Positions 1-9,585 of a DNA stretch of 64,000 nt are shown piece after piece. Under the pieces are notes generated by a model. That model searched no databases, had not been told where the DNA came from, and was given only the letters and a program-made list of their open reading frames with translations. Position 1 is the first letter of the stretch, and every line of letters starts with the position of its first letter. A program made the position numbers and the translations under genes. The DNA comes from CAVZOY01 sp963777095 (lineage in GTDB: Bacteria > Actinomycetota > Actinomycetes > Mycobacteriales > Geodermatophilaceae). Location: positions 186,001-250,000 of the forward strand of contig CAVZOY010000003.1 of the NCBI GenBank assembly GCA_963777095.1, read 5' to 3'.

Positions 1-111
1 CGGGTGGCGCTCTTCGACGGGCGGGTCATCGCCGGGCCGCGACCCGACGGCTCGGGCTGGCGGACGGCGGCCGTGCTGCCGCTGCCGGTGCCCGCTCCGG
101 TACCGGCATGA
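1..111 (+). CDS. Sensor histidine kinase, C-terminal fragment (5' end outside window)
   Basis: Only the last 36 codons are present. The reading frame open from base 1 ends GPRPDGSGWRTAAVLPLPVP and then TGA at 109-111. A glycine-rich turn followed by a W-R-x-x-A-x-L-P-L strand is the usual end of the HATPase_c domain of NarL-partner (HisKA_3) kinases. The stop overlaps the ATG of the response regulator at 108, so the two are translationally coupled. The assignment rests on this short tail plus context. Confidence 0.6.
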   Translation, partial: RVALFDGRVIAGPRPDGSGWRTAAVLPLPVPAPVPA

Positions 112-773
112 CCGTCCGCGTGCTGCTGGCCGACGACGAGGAGCTCGTGCGCGCCGGCCTGCGGATGATCCTGGAGGCCGATCCGGAGCTCGAGGTGGTG
201 GGCGAGGCGTCCGACGGTGCCGAGGCCGTCTCGCTCTGCCGGTCGCTGCGCCCGGACGTCGCCCTGGTCGACCTGCGGATGCCCCGCCTCGACGGCATCG
301 GCGCGACCCGCCGGATCACCGGTGACGCCGACCTCTCCACGGCCGTCGTCGTCCTCACCACCTTCGACGCCGACGAGCACGTCGTCGCGGCGCTGCGGGC
401 GGGGGCCACCGGCTTCCTGCTCAAGTCCATGCCGCGGGAGCAGCTGACCGGTGCGGTACGGGCCGCCGTCCGCGGTGACCGGTTGCTGGCGCCGGCGCTG
501 CTGCGGCGGCTGCTCGACGACGTCGTGGCGCGCGCCGCCGGCGGCGCCGCTCCCGTGCCCGGCATCGACGAGCTGACGCCTCGGGAGGAGGAGGTGCTGC
601 GGCTGATGGCCCGCGGGCTGTCCAACGCCGAGCTCGCCGACGTCCTCGTGCTGGGGGAGGGGACGATCAAGACCCACGTCGCCCGCGTGCTGGCCAAGCT
701 CGGCGTCCGGGACCGGGTGCAGGCGGTGATCGCCGCCTACGAGTCGGGACTGATCAGACCCGGCGAGCGGTGA
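108..773 (+). CDS. NarL/LuxR-family response regulator
   Basis: This 221-residue DNA-binding response regulator has an N-terminal receiver domain (residues 1-120). The acidic pair DDEE follows VRVLLAD, the phosphoacceptor Asp lies in VALVDLRMP, and the Lys in LLKSMP. The C-terminal GerE/LuxR helix-turn-helix (about 155-215) reads LTPREEEVLRLMARGLSNAE and continues to KTHVARVLAKLGVRDRVQAV. The ATG overlaps the stop of the upstream kinase, which should be its phosphodonor. The HTH is very like those at 4349 and 7206, so these sets are probably paralogues. The signal sensed is unknown. Confidence 0.93.
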   Translation: MTVRVLLADDEELVRAGLRMILEADPELEVVGEASDGAEAVSLCRSLRPDVALVDLRMPRLDGIGATRRITGDADLSTAVVVLTTFDADEHVVAALRAGATGFLLKSMPREQLTGAVRAAVRGDRLLAPALLRRLLDDVVARAAGGAAPVPGIDELTPREEEVLRLMARGLSNAELADVLVLGEGTIKTHVARVLAKLGVRDRVQAVIAAYESGLIRPGER

Positions 774-828
774 GCGACCGCACAGGGCGCCGGGAAGATC
801 GTCGTGGCGGCACCGCGTTGCGCCGGGC

Positions 829-1545
829 ATGAAGGTCGAGATCTGGTCCGACGTCGTCTGTCCCTGGTGCTACATCGGCAAGCGCCGCTTCGAGGCCGCG
901 CTGGACGGGTTCCCGCACCGCGACCAGGTCGAGGTGGAGTGGAAGGCCTTCGAGCTCGACCCGACCAGCGAGTCCGCGCCGGCCGGCACGGTGGTCGGCC
1001 CGCGTGACCAGGCCACGCGGCTGGCCGAGAAGTACGGCACCGACGTCGACAGCGCGCAGCGCATGGTCGACAACGTGGTGGCCCAGGCCGCCGCCGACGG
1101 CCTGGAGTACCGGCTCGACCGCGCGGTTCCGGCCAACACGGTCGACGCGCACCAGGTTCTCCACCTCGGCGGGTTGCGCGGCATCCAGGACGCGGTGAAG
1201 GAGCGACTGATGCGCGCCTACTTCACCGAGGGCGAGGCCGTGGGCGACCGCGACACCCTCGTCCGGCTGGCCGCCGAGGCCGGCCTGGACGCCGACGAGG
1301 TGCGCGCCGCCCTCGACGAGGGCCGCTACGTGGCCGCCGTCCGCGCCGACGAGACCGAGGCCCAGGCGCTCGGCATCCGCGGCGTCCCGTTCTTCGTGGT
1401 GGACCGCACGTACGGCGTCTCCGGCGCCCAGCCGGCCGACGTGCTGCGCCAGGTGCTCGACAAGGCGTGGGGCGAGCGCGCCCCGCTCATCCCCGTCGTC
1501 GGCGGCGACGACACCGCCTGCGGCCCCGACGGCTGCGCGATCTGA
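829..1545 (+). CDS. DsbA family oxidoreductase (FrnE-like)
   Basis: This 238-residue cytosolic thioredoxin-fold protein of the 2-hydroxychromene-2-carboxylate isomerase/DsbA-like FrnE type starts IWSDVVCPWCYIGKRRFEAA. The CPWC redox motif sits at about residues 10-13, the helical insertion in the middle, and the cis-Pro loop in GIRGVPFFVVD. The length is typical of the family and no signal peptide is visible, so a cytoplasmic thiol-disulfide role is likely. The C-terminal tail ends ACGPDGCAI with two more cysteines. A strong hairpin terminator follows immediately. Confidence 0.92.
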   Translation: MKVEIWSDVVCPWCYIGKRRFEAALDGFPHRDQVEVEWKAFELDPTSESAPAGTVVGPRDQATRLAEKYGTDVDSAQRMVDNVVAQAAADGLEYRLDRAVPANTVDAHQVLHLGGLRGIQDAVKERLMRAYFTEGEAVGDRDTLVRLAAEAGLDADEVRAALDEGRYVAAVRADETEAQALGIRGVPFFVVDRTYGVSGAQPADVLRQVLDKAWGERAPLIPVVGGDDTACGPDGCAI

Positions 1546-1547
1546 TC

Positions 1548-1596
1548 GAGGCGGAGGAGAAACGTCGGGGTAACGCCGACGAATCTCCTCCGCCTC
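1548..1596. terminator. Bidirectional hairpin terminator
   Basis: A 13-bp arm GAGGCGGAGGAGA (1548-1560) is mirrored exactly at 1584-1596. Inside it a second perfect stem pairs CGTCGG (1563-1568) with CCGACG (1576-1581). It lies between two convergent genes and overlaps the stop codon of the minus-strand response regulator, so it can serve both directions. Confidence 0.85.
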
Positions 1597-2233
1597 AGGT
1601 GCCGAGGCCGGCCTCGCGGGCGCGCACCATGGCCTCCGCGCGGTCGGCCACCTGCAGCTTGGCGAAGATCGCCGACACGTAGTTGGCCACCGTCTTCGGA
1701 CTGAGCGACAGCGCCCGGGCGATCGACGGATTGGGATGCCCGGCGGCGATCAGCGACAGGATCTCCCGCTCGCGGTCGGTGAGCTCGGGGAACGCCTTGG
1801 GCGCCGGCCGGGGAGCGGCGAAGAAGGTCAGCACCCGCTCGGCGACGGCGCGGCTGAAGATCGCCTCGCCCCGGGCGACGGCCCGGATCGCGCCGATGAG
1901 CTCCTCCTCGTCGGCGTCCTTGAGGACGTAGCCGCGCGCTCCCGCGCGCAGCGCGAGGAAGACCGAGTCCTCGTCCTCGAAGAGCGTCAGCACCAGCACC
2001 CGGACGTCGGGGTGGGCGGTCCCGATGGCGCGGGTCGCCTCGATGCCGCTCATGCCGGGCAGCTGCAGGTCCATCAGGACGACGTCCGGCCGAAGCCGGG
2101 CGGCCGCGGTCACGGCCTCCTCGCCGGACGCCGCCGTGCCGGCGACGGTCAGCCCGTCGGCACCCTCGAGCAGGGCGACGACCCCGCGCCGGAACAACGG
2201 ATGGTCCTCGACGACCAGCACGCGCAGGCTCAT
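1595..2233 (-). CDS. NarL/LuxR-family response regulator
   Basis: This 212-residue regulator has its receiver domain in the first 120 residues (VVEDHPLFRRG, phosphoacceptor in VVLMDLQLPG, Lys in VLKDADEE). The C-terminal LuxR HTH reads LTDREREILSLIAAGHPNPS and continues through SPKTVANYVSAIFAKL. The ATG at 2233 overlaps the stop of the upstream histidine kinase (TGA at 2232-2230), a 4-base ATGA coupling that marks the pair as a cognate two-component system. The HTH differs from the three DRVQAV-type regulators nearby, so it probably recognises a different site. Confidence 0.93.
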   Translation of the reverse strand: MSLRVLVVEDHPLFRRGVVALLEGADGLTVAGTAASGEEAVTAAARLRPDVVLMDLQLPGMSGIEATRAIGTAHPDVRVLVLTLFEDEDSVFLALRAGARGYVLKDADEEELIGAIRAVARGEAIFSRAVAERVLTFFAAPRPAPKAFPELTDREREILSLIAAGHPNPSIARALSLSPKTVANYVSAIFAKLQVADRAEAMVRAREAGLGT

Positions 2234-4234
2234 GCCACCTGCCTCGGCAGCCGTGCGGTGACCCGCGTACCGCCGTCCGGACCGGCACGGACCTCGCACG
2301 TGCCGCCGGTCTCGGCCGCGCGCTCCTGCATCGAGGCGAGACCGACGCCGCCCACGCGGTCCGCGGGCAACCCGAGTCCGTCGTCGGTCACGGTCACCGT
2401 CAGGTCCGCAGCCGTCGACCGCGAGCTCGACGCAGCAGCGGTGCGCCCTCGCGTGCCGGACGACGTTGGTCAGCGCCTCCTGCACGATCCGGTAGGCCGC
2501 CACCTCGACCGCGGCCGGCAGCGGCGGCAGGTCGGCGGCGCGCACCTCGACCGCCAGCGCGGTCGCGTCGGCACCGATGCGCTCGGCCAGGCGCTGCAGG
2601 GCACCGGCGAGGCCCAGCTCGTCCAGCGCCGGGGGCCGCAGGTCGTGCACCAGCCGGCGGATGTCGGCGATCGCCGTCCGCAGCTCGCCGCGCAGCTCGG
2701 CGGCGAGCTCGTCCGCGGCGGCCGGGTCCCGGCCGATCAGCGAGCGCAGCACGCCGGTCTGGACGGTGAGGCCGGCCAGCTGCGCGCCGAGGCCGTCGTG
2801 CAGGTCGCGGCGCAGCCGGCGGCGTTCCTCCTCGCGCGCCGTCACGAGCCGCTCGCGGGAGCGCTGCAGGTCGGCGGTGAGCCGCACGGTCGAGACGGCG
2901 ACGCCGGCCTGGCGGGCCAGGTCGGCGAGCAGCCGGCGGTCGGCGGGGGAGAAGCCGTTCTCGCCGGGGCGCACGCCCAGCACGAGCGCGCCGACCGGGG
3001 CGCCGTGGTGCACCAGCGGCAGCGTCTCGGTCGCGGCGGGCTGCTCGCCCGAGGCGACCGGCGGATCGTCGTCGCTCAACCGGATCGCGGCGTACGGCAG
3101 CCGCAGCGCCTCACGCACGGCGGACACGATCGCCGGCAGCACCGCGTCGGGTGCCAGCGTGCCCTCCAGCCGTTCGCCCAGCTGGGCCAGAGCGGCGTAG
3201 GGCTCGCGCCGGCGTCCGTACAGCACCGGTCGACCGCCCGCTGCAGCCGGTCCCGTGCCGGGGCGAACAGCACGGCGACGATGCCGGTGGCGACCAGCGA
3301 GATCACCAGGTCGTCCTCGCGGCGCAGGGCCGCCCCGAGGTAGCCGACGACGAGCACGTAGACGCCGACCACGCCGACGGTCAGGACGCCGTAGACGAGG
3401 GCGCGGTTGATGACGACGTCGATGCCGTCCAGCCGGTACCGCAGGACCGCGACCGCGATGGCCACCGGCAGCCCGAACAGCGCGAGCATGAGCGGGATGC
3501 CACCGATCCAGCCGGGCAGCAGGTCGCCGAGCGGCAGCGCCAGCAACGGGGTGACCGCGACGACGAACCACTTCATCTGCTGCCGCTCGGCACCGCGGGA
3601 GCGGCGGAAGCGGACGACGACCGCGGCGACGGCCATGACGAGGCCGAGCAGGAGGAAGGCGCCGAAGACCGGGAACAGTGGCGACTCCTCCGCCCCGGGC
3701 GCGCCGGGGATGCCGATCGGGTTGTCGATCCGGTAGTCGACGTCCTGGCCGGTGAGGGTGTCGGCGACCATGCCCAGGGCGACGAGGCCGGTCACCCCGA
3801 CGGCGACGACGAGCACGGCCGGACGCCAGCGGCGGGAGGGCAGCCGGCCGTCGGGGAAGAGCAGCGGCAGGGCGACGAAGGAAAGCGCCAGCAGTGCCAG
3901 CCAGTACCAGCTCTGCACCCACGCGCCGAGCACGGCGAGTGCGTCCGGCTCGCCACGCCTGGTCATCACCCAGGCCGCGTAGTAGTCGCCGGTCGGGGCC
4001 AGCCCGATGAGCAGGGCGGCCGCCACCATGACCCACCCGACGGCGTTGCGCGGCCGCTTGCCGACGAGCAGCGCGCCCATCGCCGCGAAGAGGCCGAACC
4101 CGCCCCACAGCAGGAACGCCCTCGGCGGCGTCGAGGCCCGGGGAACCGAGCGACTGCTCGAGCACGAGATGCGTGACGACCCCGGCGAGGTAGACGGGGA
4201 CGACGAGCCACGCCACGACCGTCGTGGCCCGCAC
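2230..4234 (-). pseudogene. Multi-TM sensor histidine kinase, reading frame broken by about three indels
   Basis: The parts of a HisKA_3 sensor kinase are present in different frames. The start is VVAWLVVPVYLAG in one frame. A block of about eight membrane helices (from about 4080 to 3230) sits in another. The third holds a GAF-like domain, the dimerisation/phosphoacceptor motif RRLRRDLHDGLGAQLAG and the N-box region YRIVQEALTNVVRHA. The G-box (TVTDDGLGLPADRVGG) and the end (TARLPRQVA, TGA at 2232-2230) need a further shift near 2415. No domain is missing, and the couplings at the 3' end are kept. Indels in the assembly are therefore at least as likely as a dead gene. The start may lie at GTG 4295 if another shift near 4250 is accepted. 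Confidence 0.8.
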
Positions 4235-4348
4235 GCGGCGCCCGCGCGGAGCGGCCCGCCGTGCCGTAGGGCGCCGCAGCCACGTCCGTCGTCACCCCGT
4301 CGCCTCCCTCGTCCGGCCTGCGCACGATGCGCGCCGCGGGGGACGCCG

Positions 4349-4597
4349 TCAACGGTCCGTGGCGCCGGACATCGGCACGATGCCCGCGCGGAAGGCCAGC
4401 ACCACGGCCTGCACCCGGTCCCGGACGCCGAGCTTCATGAGCACGCGGGCGACGTGGCACTTCACCGTCGCCTCGCTCAGCCAGAGCCGCCGGGCGATCT
4501 CCGCGTTGGACAGGCCGTCGGCCAGCGCGGCGAGCACCTCCCGCTCGCGCGGGGTGAGGTGCCCGACGGCCCCGGGGGCCAGTTCGAGCGTCGTCAC
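4349..4597 (-). CDS. Stand-alone LuxR-type HTH regulator (82 aa)
   Basis: This is a complete GerE/LuxR DNA-binding domain with no receiver: VTTLELAPGAVGHLTPRERE, then LSNAEIARRLWLSEATVKCH and VARVLMKLGVRDRVQAVVLA. The GTG start (4597-4595) overlaps the TGA of the membrane protein upstream (4596-4594), so the two are translationally coupled. The helix is nearly identical to those of the full regulators at 108 and 7206. It could bind the same sites without phosphorylation control, or be the remnant of a regulator whose receiver was replaced by the membrane protein. Both ideas are inference. Confidence 0.75.
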   Translation of the reverse strand: MTTLELAPGAVGHLTPREREVLAALADGLSNAEIARRLWLSEATVKCHVARVLMKLGVRDRVQAVVLAFRAGIVPMSGATDR

Positions 4598-5232
4598 CGG
4601 AGGGCGCCGGTCGGAGTGCTCAACGACCGCCCGAGCAGCACCCAGGCGATCCCGGTGGGCAGCGTCAGGACGGCCCAGAACACCGCGTCGTTCTCCGGCG
4701 CCAGCATCGAGCCGAGGGCGCCGATGCCGATGCCCAGCGGCAGGGCCAGCGCCAGCAGCCACCCTGCGACCCGGGCGGCGGGATCGGCGAGCCGGCGGAT
4801 CACGGTGATGCCGGTGACCAGCCCGCCGAGGACGGCGACGAGGAAGCCGACCAGCAGGATCGCGTGGCCGGCAGCGACCTCCCCGCCACCGGCGCTCATC
4901 GAGGCGACCTCGATGCCGATGCCGAGTCCCATCGCGGCCAGCCCGGCCGCCGCCGTCCCGATGCCGGCGCGACCTACCCGCCCGGTCGCCGGCCCGACGA
5001 CGGCGGCCAGCGCGGAGTGGCCGGCGACCAGCAGCAGCGGAGCGGCGACCATGCAGGTCCACCACGCCACGGCGACGGCGACGAAGGTCAGGCTGCCGAA
5101 CGGCTGGTCCTCGAGGTCGGACACCGCCCACACGCCGGACGACAGCGTCCAGAGCACGGCACCGACCGTGCCGAGGCGGGCGCGCCGGGCGAGGCTGCCC
5201 GTCGGGGTGGTGGGTGGCGCGATCGTGGTCAT
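4594..5232 (-). CDS. Hypothetical multi-pass membrane protein
   Basis: This protein of 212 residues has about six hydrophobic segments, including LGTVGAVLWTLSSGVWAV, AVAVAWWTCMVAAPLLLVAG, AILLVGFLVAVLGGLVTGI and VAGWLLALALPLGIGIGALG. The N-terminus is MTTIAPPTTPTGSLARRARL. I recognise no family. It is the first gene of a two-gene unit with the stand-alone LuxR HTH. It may sense or modulate something at the membrane for that regulator, which is speculation from the GTGA overlap. Confidence 0.7.
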   Translation of the reverse strand: MTTIAPPTTPTGSLARRARLGTVGAVLWTLSSGVWAVSDLEDQPFGSLTFVAVAVAWWTCMVAAPLLLVAGHSALAAVVGPATGRVGRAGIGTAAAGLAAMGLGIGIEVASMSAGGGEVAAGHAILLVGFLVAVLGGLVTGITVIRRLADPAARVAGWLLALALPLGIGIGALGSMLAPENDAVFWAVLTLPTGIAWVLLGRSLSTPTGALR

Positions 5233-5336
5233 CGGAGCTCCTCCGGAGTCGGTGGTTCGGTGCGACCACGGTGGAGCCGGGACGATCACGGGCGGCAGGG
5301 CGCGGGTTCCCGGACCGGCCGGGAAGTTTCTCCCGC

Positions 5337-5873
5337 TCAGGCGTTCACGGAGACCCGCTCGTCGGCCCGCAGCCGGACGACGCCGTCCGCGGCCCAGGCG
5401 AGGCAGAAGGCGAGCAGCCCGAGGTCGTGCCACGGGTCGCCGGGCGCGAGCAGCGCCACGAGCGCACCGACGCCGGCGAGGGCGAGCACGGGACGGCGGG
5501 CCGCGATGCCGGTGGTGAGGGCACCCGCCGCGGAGAGCAGCAGGCCCAGCGCGAAGGCGAGGAACGACGCCTCGAGCGGCCGGCCGGCCAGGCCGGTGAC
5601 GAGGACGACGACGGCGAACGCGGTCAGCAGGACGGCGCCGGACAGCGCGAGCACCCGGCCGATCCGTGTCGCGCGCGAGCTGCGCGGAAGACCGGCCGCC
5701 GCCCGGACGAGCAGTGCCGCGCCGGCGATCCAGGCGAGGAGGTAGCCGGCGAACAGGACGGGCTCGACGACGGCGCCGTCCGACGCCTGGACGGGGTGGA
5801 CCAGTTCGGCGGCCACCGAGCCGGCGAGCAGCAACCCGCCGGCGACGGCGGAGGAGGGACCAGAGAGGGGCAC
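5337..5873 (-). CDS. Hypothetical membrane protein
   Basis: About 178 residues with five or six membrane segments (AVAGGLLLAGSVAAELVH, VLFAGYLLAWIAGAALLV, GRVLALSGAVLLTAFAVVVL, SFLAFALGLLLSAAGALTTG, GLLAFCLAWAADGVVRL). I chose the GTG at 5873 because the hydrophobic core starts directly after it. No family is recognised. The gene is divergent from the kinase at 6058 and co-oriented with the membrane/LuxR pair downstream; a shared theme with the neighbouring two-component genes is plausible but not shown. Confidence 0.6.
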   Translation of the reverse strand: MPLSGPSSAVAGGLLLAGSVAAELVHPVQASDGAVVEPVLFAGYLLAWIAGAALLVRAAAGLPRSSRATRIGRVLALSGAVLLTAFAVVVLVTGLAGRPLEASFLAFALGLLLSAAGALTTGIAARRPVLALAGVGALVALLAPGDPWHDLGLLAFCLAWAADGVVRLRADERVSVNA

Positions 5874-6057
5874 GCGGACTCCCGATGACGTGGGCCCCGC
5901 AACCGGAGCCGAACGCCCTCGAGCCTCGCGGGCGGGAGTCGCCGCGTCGTCCGTCCGGGCGGTGATCCTCGGCGTCCACCCTGCGGGGGAGCCGAGGGCA
6001 GCGGCTCCGCCGCTCGGGGGATCGGCGCGGAGCCGTTCCGTCGCTACCGTTCGCCGC

Positions 6058-7209
6058 ATGGACTGGCCGCGGATCGCCCGGGTCGCCGACGCGGCGCTGG
6101 TGACGGTGCTGGTCGTCTCGGCGCAGCTGTCGGTGTGGACGGCGGACGCCGGGGCGCTGGCCGGCGACCGGCCGGTGCACGCGCTGCTGCTGGCGGTCGT
6201 CACGGTGCCGCTGTACGTGCGGCGGTACCGGCCGCTGGCGGTGCTGGTGCTCGTGCTCGGCGCCACGTGGGTGCAGTACGAGCTGGGCGGGGAGTCGTTC
6301 CAGCCGTGGTTCGCCGTCCTCCTGGCCCTGTACGCCCTCGGCTCGCACGCCGACCGCCGCTCCCTGCTCGTCGGTGCGGCGGCCACCGCCGCGGCGATAC
6401 TGGCGCTCGACGTCCCCCGCCTGCTGGCGGGCGACCCGGTCGACGAGGTGGTGCCCGCCTGGCTGGTGCTCGCCGGCACCGCGGCGCTGGGTCGCTGGAT
6501 CCGGCACCGCCGCCGCGAGACCCGCGAGCTGGCCGGCCGCGCGGAGGTCGCCGAGCGCACCCGGGCGGAGCACGCGGCCCGGGCGGTGGCCGACGAGCGC
6601 GCCCGCATCGCCCACGAGCTGCACGACCTCGTCGCGCACAGCATGGGCGTCATCGTCATCCAGGCCCAGGCCGGTCAGCGGGCCGTGGACGCCGATCCGG
6701 CCGCCGCCCGCAGCGCGTTCGGGTCGATCGAGACGGCCGGCCGGCAGGGGCTGGCCGAGATGCGCCGGCTGCTGCACCTGCTGACCACGACCGACGACCG
6801 GTCCGTCGCCCCACAGCCCAGCCTGCGCGAGCTCGACGACCTGGTCGCCCGCGTGCGCGCCGCCGGGGTGCCGGTCGACGTGCAGACCGGCGGCGACCTC
6901 GGCACGCTGCCCGCAGGCGTCGACCTCGCCGCGTACCGGATCGTGCAGGAGGCGCTCACCAACGTGCTCAAGCACGCCGCCCCGGCGTCGGTGACCGTCC
7001 GGCTGCACCTGGCGGCCGGGGCGCTCGACGTCGAGGTCTGCGACGACGGCCGGCAGCCGGTGCCGGCGGCCTCCGGGGTCGGCGGGCACGGGCTGGTCGG
7101 CATGACCGAGCGCGCGTCGCTGTACGGGGGCTCGGTGGAGACGGGGCGGCTGCCGGGGGGCGGCTTCCGGGTGCACGCCCGGCTCGCGGTGGACGGGGGA
7201 ACGGCGTGA
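6058..7209 (+). CDS. Sensor histidine kinase (HisKA_3/NarX-like)
   Basis: This 383-residue kinase starts with five or six membrane helices (residues 5-145) without a large extracellular domain. A basic linker (RRRETRELAGRAEVAERT) follows, then the HisKA_3 dimerisation helix with the phosphoacceptor His in RARIAHELHDLVAHSMGV. The HATPase domain has its N-box in YRIVQEALTNVLKHA and G-boxes in VCDDGRQPVPAASGVGGHGL. The TGA at 7207 overlaps the GTG of the response regulator. The short membrane sensor suggests detection of a membrane or cell-envelope signal (inference). Confidence 0.93.
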   Translation: MDWPRIARVADAALVTVLVVSAQLSVWTADAGALAGDRPVHALLLAVVTVPLYVRRYRPLAVLVLVLGATWVQYELGGESFQPWFAVLLALYALGSHADRRSLLVGAAATAAAILALDVPRLLAGDPVDEVVPAWLVLAGTAALGRWIRHRRRETRELAGRAEVAERTRAEHAARAVADERARIAHELHDLVAHSMGVIVIQAQAGQRAVDADPAAARSAFGSIETAGRQGLAEMRRLLHLLTTTDDRSVAPQPSLRELDDLVARVRAAGVPVDVQTGGDLGTLPAGVDLAAYRIVQEALTNVLKHAAPASVTVRLHLAAGALDVEVCDDGRQPVPAASGVGGHGLVGMTERASLYGGSVETGRLPGGGFRVHARLAVDGGTA

Positions 7210-7892
7210 TCAACCTGCTGGTGGTCGACGACGTGGAGCTCGTGCGCACGGGCCTGCGGATGATCCTCGACGCCGAGCCCGACCTGACCGTCGTCGGCAC
7301 GGCGTCCGACGGTGCGGAGGCGGTGTCCGAGGTGCGCCGGCTGCGGCCGGACGTCGTCCTCATGGACATCCGCATGCCCGGCGTGGACGGCCTCGCGGCG
7401 ACCCGGCACATCCTCGGGACGGCCGGGATGCCGCCGTGCAAGGTGATCGTGCTGACGACGTTCGACGTCGACGAGCACGTCTACGAGGCGCTGAGCGCCG
7501 GCGCGAGCGGCTTCCTGCTCAAGGACGTGCCCGCCGCGCAGCTCGTGCACGCGATCCGCGTGGTGGCCGCGGGGGAGGCGCTGCTCGCCCCCTCGGTCAC
7601 CCGTCGCCTCATCGCGTCGTTCACGTCCGCGCCGCTCCGGAACGCCGCCGCGGAGGCTGCGCCCGTGCGGCCGCCGGGGCTCGAGGAGCTGACCGCCCGC
7701 GAGCTCGAGGTGCTCGTGCTGCTGGCCGACGGCCTGTCCAACGCCGAGATCGCGGCGAAGCTGTTCGTCGGCGAGGCAACCGTGAAGACGCACGTCGCGC
7801 GGGTGCTGATGAAGCTCGGCGTCCGTGACCGGGTGCAGGCGGTCATCCTCGCGTTCCGCGCCGGGGTGGTGCCCCGGCCGTCGACGGCCTGA
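7206..7892 (+). CDS. NarL/LuxR-family response regulator
   Basis: 228 residues. The GTG start at 7206 overlaps the kinase stop, forming a cognate pair. The receiver shows VVDDVELVRTGLRMI, the phosphoacceptor Asp in VVLMDIRMPG and the conserved Lys in FLLKDVPA. The LuxR HTH reads LTARELEVLVLLADGLSNAE and continues to KTHVARVLMKLGVRDRVQAV. It is a clear paralogue of the regulator at 108 (same RTGLRMILDAEPDL-type N-terminus and the same recognition helix), so cross-regulation between the sets is possible. Confidence 0.94.
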   Translation: MINLLVVDDVELVRTGLRMILDAEPDLTVVGTASDGAEAVSEVRRLRPDVVLMDIRMPGVDGLAATRHILGTAGMPPCKVIVLTTFDVDEHVYEALSAGASGFLLKDVPAAQLVHAIRVVAAGEALLAPSVTRRLIASFTSAPLRNAAAEAAPVRPPGLEELTARELEVLVLLADGLSNAEIAAKLFVGEATVKTHVARVLMKLGVRDRVQAVILAFRAGVVPRPSTA

Positions 7893-8015
7893 CCCGTGTC
7901 GCCCGTCCGGCGGACCGGTATCCGCCGTACGGCCGATGTGACGGACGCCTGTCGCCACCGATGCTCGCCGTGGCCGGCGGAGCGCCGGGCGGACGACGGG
8001 CGGGGAGTGGACATC

Positions 8016-9537
8016 GTGACGACGCAGCTGCACGGGCGCAGGTCCAGGAGAGTGCGGGCATCCGTGGTGCCGGTCGCCGTCCTGGCCGTCCTGGTCGGGG
8101 CCGGCTCGCCGGCGTTGGCCGTTCCCCCGACCGGGCTGCAGAGCCTGGGCGCGGAACCGGTGCTCGTGGCCGGGGGCCAGGGCAACCAGAACCTGCCGAA
8201 GCTGTCGGGCGACCTGCTCGTGTACTCGGACATCTCCGCCGACGAGTCGGTGATCCGGTACGTCGACCTGGCGGACGGGACGTCCGGGACGGTGGCCGCC
8301 GACGGCGCCCGCGACTCCCTGCCCGACGTCTCCGGCAGCTCGATCGTCTTCCGTCGCTCGATCGTCGACGGCTCGTCGACGCGTCGGCCGATCATGGTGT
8401 TCGACGTGGACCGCCCGGATGCCGGCGTTCGCGAGGTCGCGCCGGATCCGGACGCGCGGCGCTACCTACCGGCGATCGGCGGCACGACCGTCGCCTTCAC
8501 CGAGCTCACCTCCAGCCTGATCAACTACGGCGACGTGTGCGTCGCGGACCTGACCGACCTGGCGGCGCCGGCCGAATGCCTGACCTCCGACGGCACCACC
8601 ATGAGGAACGAGTACGTGGCCGTCAGCCCCGACGGAAACGCGGTGGTCTGGCACAAGTGCGACGGCCTCATGGGTGACGGGTGCGAGATCTACCTGTCCC
8701 GTCGCGGCGGTGACGGCACCTGGGGCGCGCCCCAGCAGCTGACCGACGGCTCGGCCGGCGATTCGTTGGAGAACCACGACCCCGACACCGACGGCACGAT
8801 CGTCACCTACAGCGCCATCGAGTACCCGATCGTGGGCGACCAGGACGCGACCGTCCGCTGGATCTCGCCTCGCCGACGGCAGCCGCGGGGAGCTGGACCT
8901 CTCCGCGCAGGGCATGCCGTTCGCCGCCTATCCGAGCGTCGACGGTGGTGTCATCACGTTCCAGGTGGGCGGCGCGGGGTCCGACGACACCGACCTCTAC
9001 GCCTACCGGCCGGCCACCGGGGTGATGTACCGGGTGACGGAGACGCCCGCGCTGTTCGAGTGGCACAACGCCGTGTCCGTGAGCGCCGACGGCGTCCTCC
9101 GCGTCGCGTGGGCCCAGGACGACGACGACCTCGCCGTCTCGTTCTCGAACGACGTCCACGCCGTCACCGCGCAGTTGCCTCCCGCGTCCGGGCCCGTGTA
9201 CGAGGCGTGCCGGCTCTACGACGCCGCCAAGGCTCACCGCCTGGGCAGCACGGTGCCGCTCCGGCTGCGGCTCTGCGACGCCGACGGTGCCGACCTGTCC
9301 TCTCCGGAGCGGACGCTGACCGCGACGGGCCTGGTGAAGGTCGACGGCTCGGCCTCGACCGCGCTGGCCGACAGCTCGGGCAACGCCAACCCGGACTCCA
9401 CCTTCCGCTACGACCCGGAGCTGGACGGATACGTCTACAACCTGTCCACCAAGGGGCTCACCCGCGGGACGTGGGAGCTGCGGTTCACGGTCGACGGCTC
9501 GAGCGTCCAGCTGGCGCTGCCGTTCGACGTCCGCTGA
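8016..9537 (+). pseudogene. Secreted TolB/beta-propeller-like protein, one frameshift
   Basis: The start was set at GTG 8016 because GGGGAG (8002-8007) lies about 8 bases upstream; GTG 8007 would leave no room for it. A basic N-terminus and the hydrophobic stretch VVPVAVLAVLVGAGSPALAV make a Sec signal peptide. The body has repeated WD/TolB-like blades (LSGDLLVYSDISADESVIRY, VAVSPDGNAVVWHKC, DTDGTIVTYSAIEYP). At about 8870 one extra C shifts the frame. The protein continues ISLADGSRGELDLSAQG, then GVITFQVGGAGSDDTDLYAY, to a PxKxTP-like C-terminal domain ending LALPFDVR. With the shift mended it is about 507 residues. Function unknown. Confidence 0.7.
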
Positions 9538-9544
9538 TCCGGAC

Positions 9545-9585
9545 GGCGGTCGCTCGGTGCCGGGGTCCGGTGCCGGGCGACCGCC
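9545..9585. terminator. Hairpin between convergent genes
   Basis: GGCGGTCGC (9545-9553) pairs with GCGACCGCC (9577-9585). The structure lies exactly between the stop of the secreted protein and the stop of the MarR gene and could terminate both transcripts. Confidence 0.65.
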
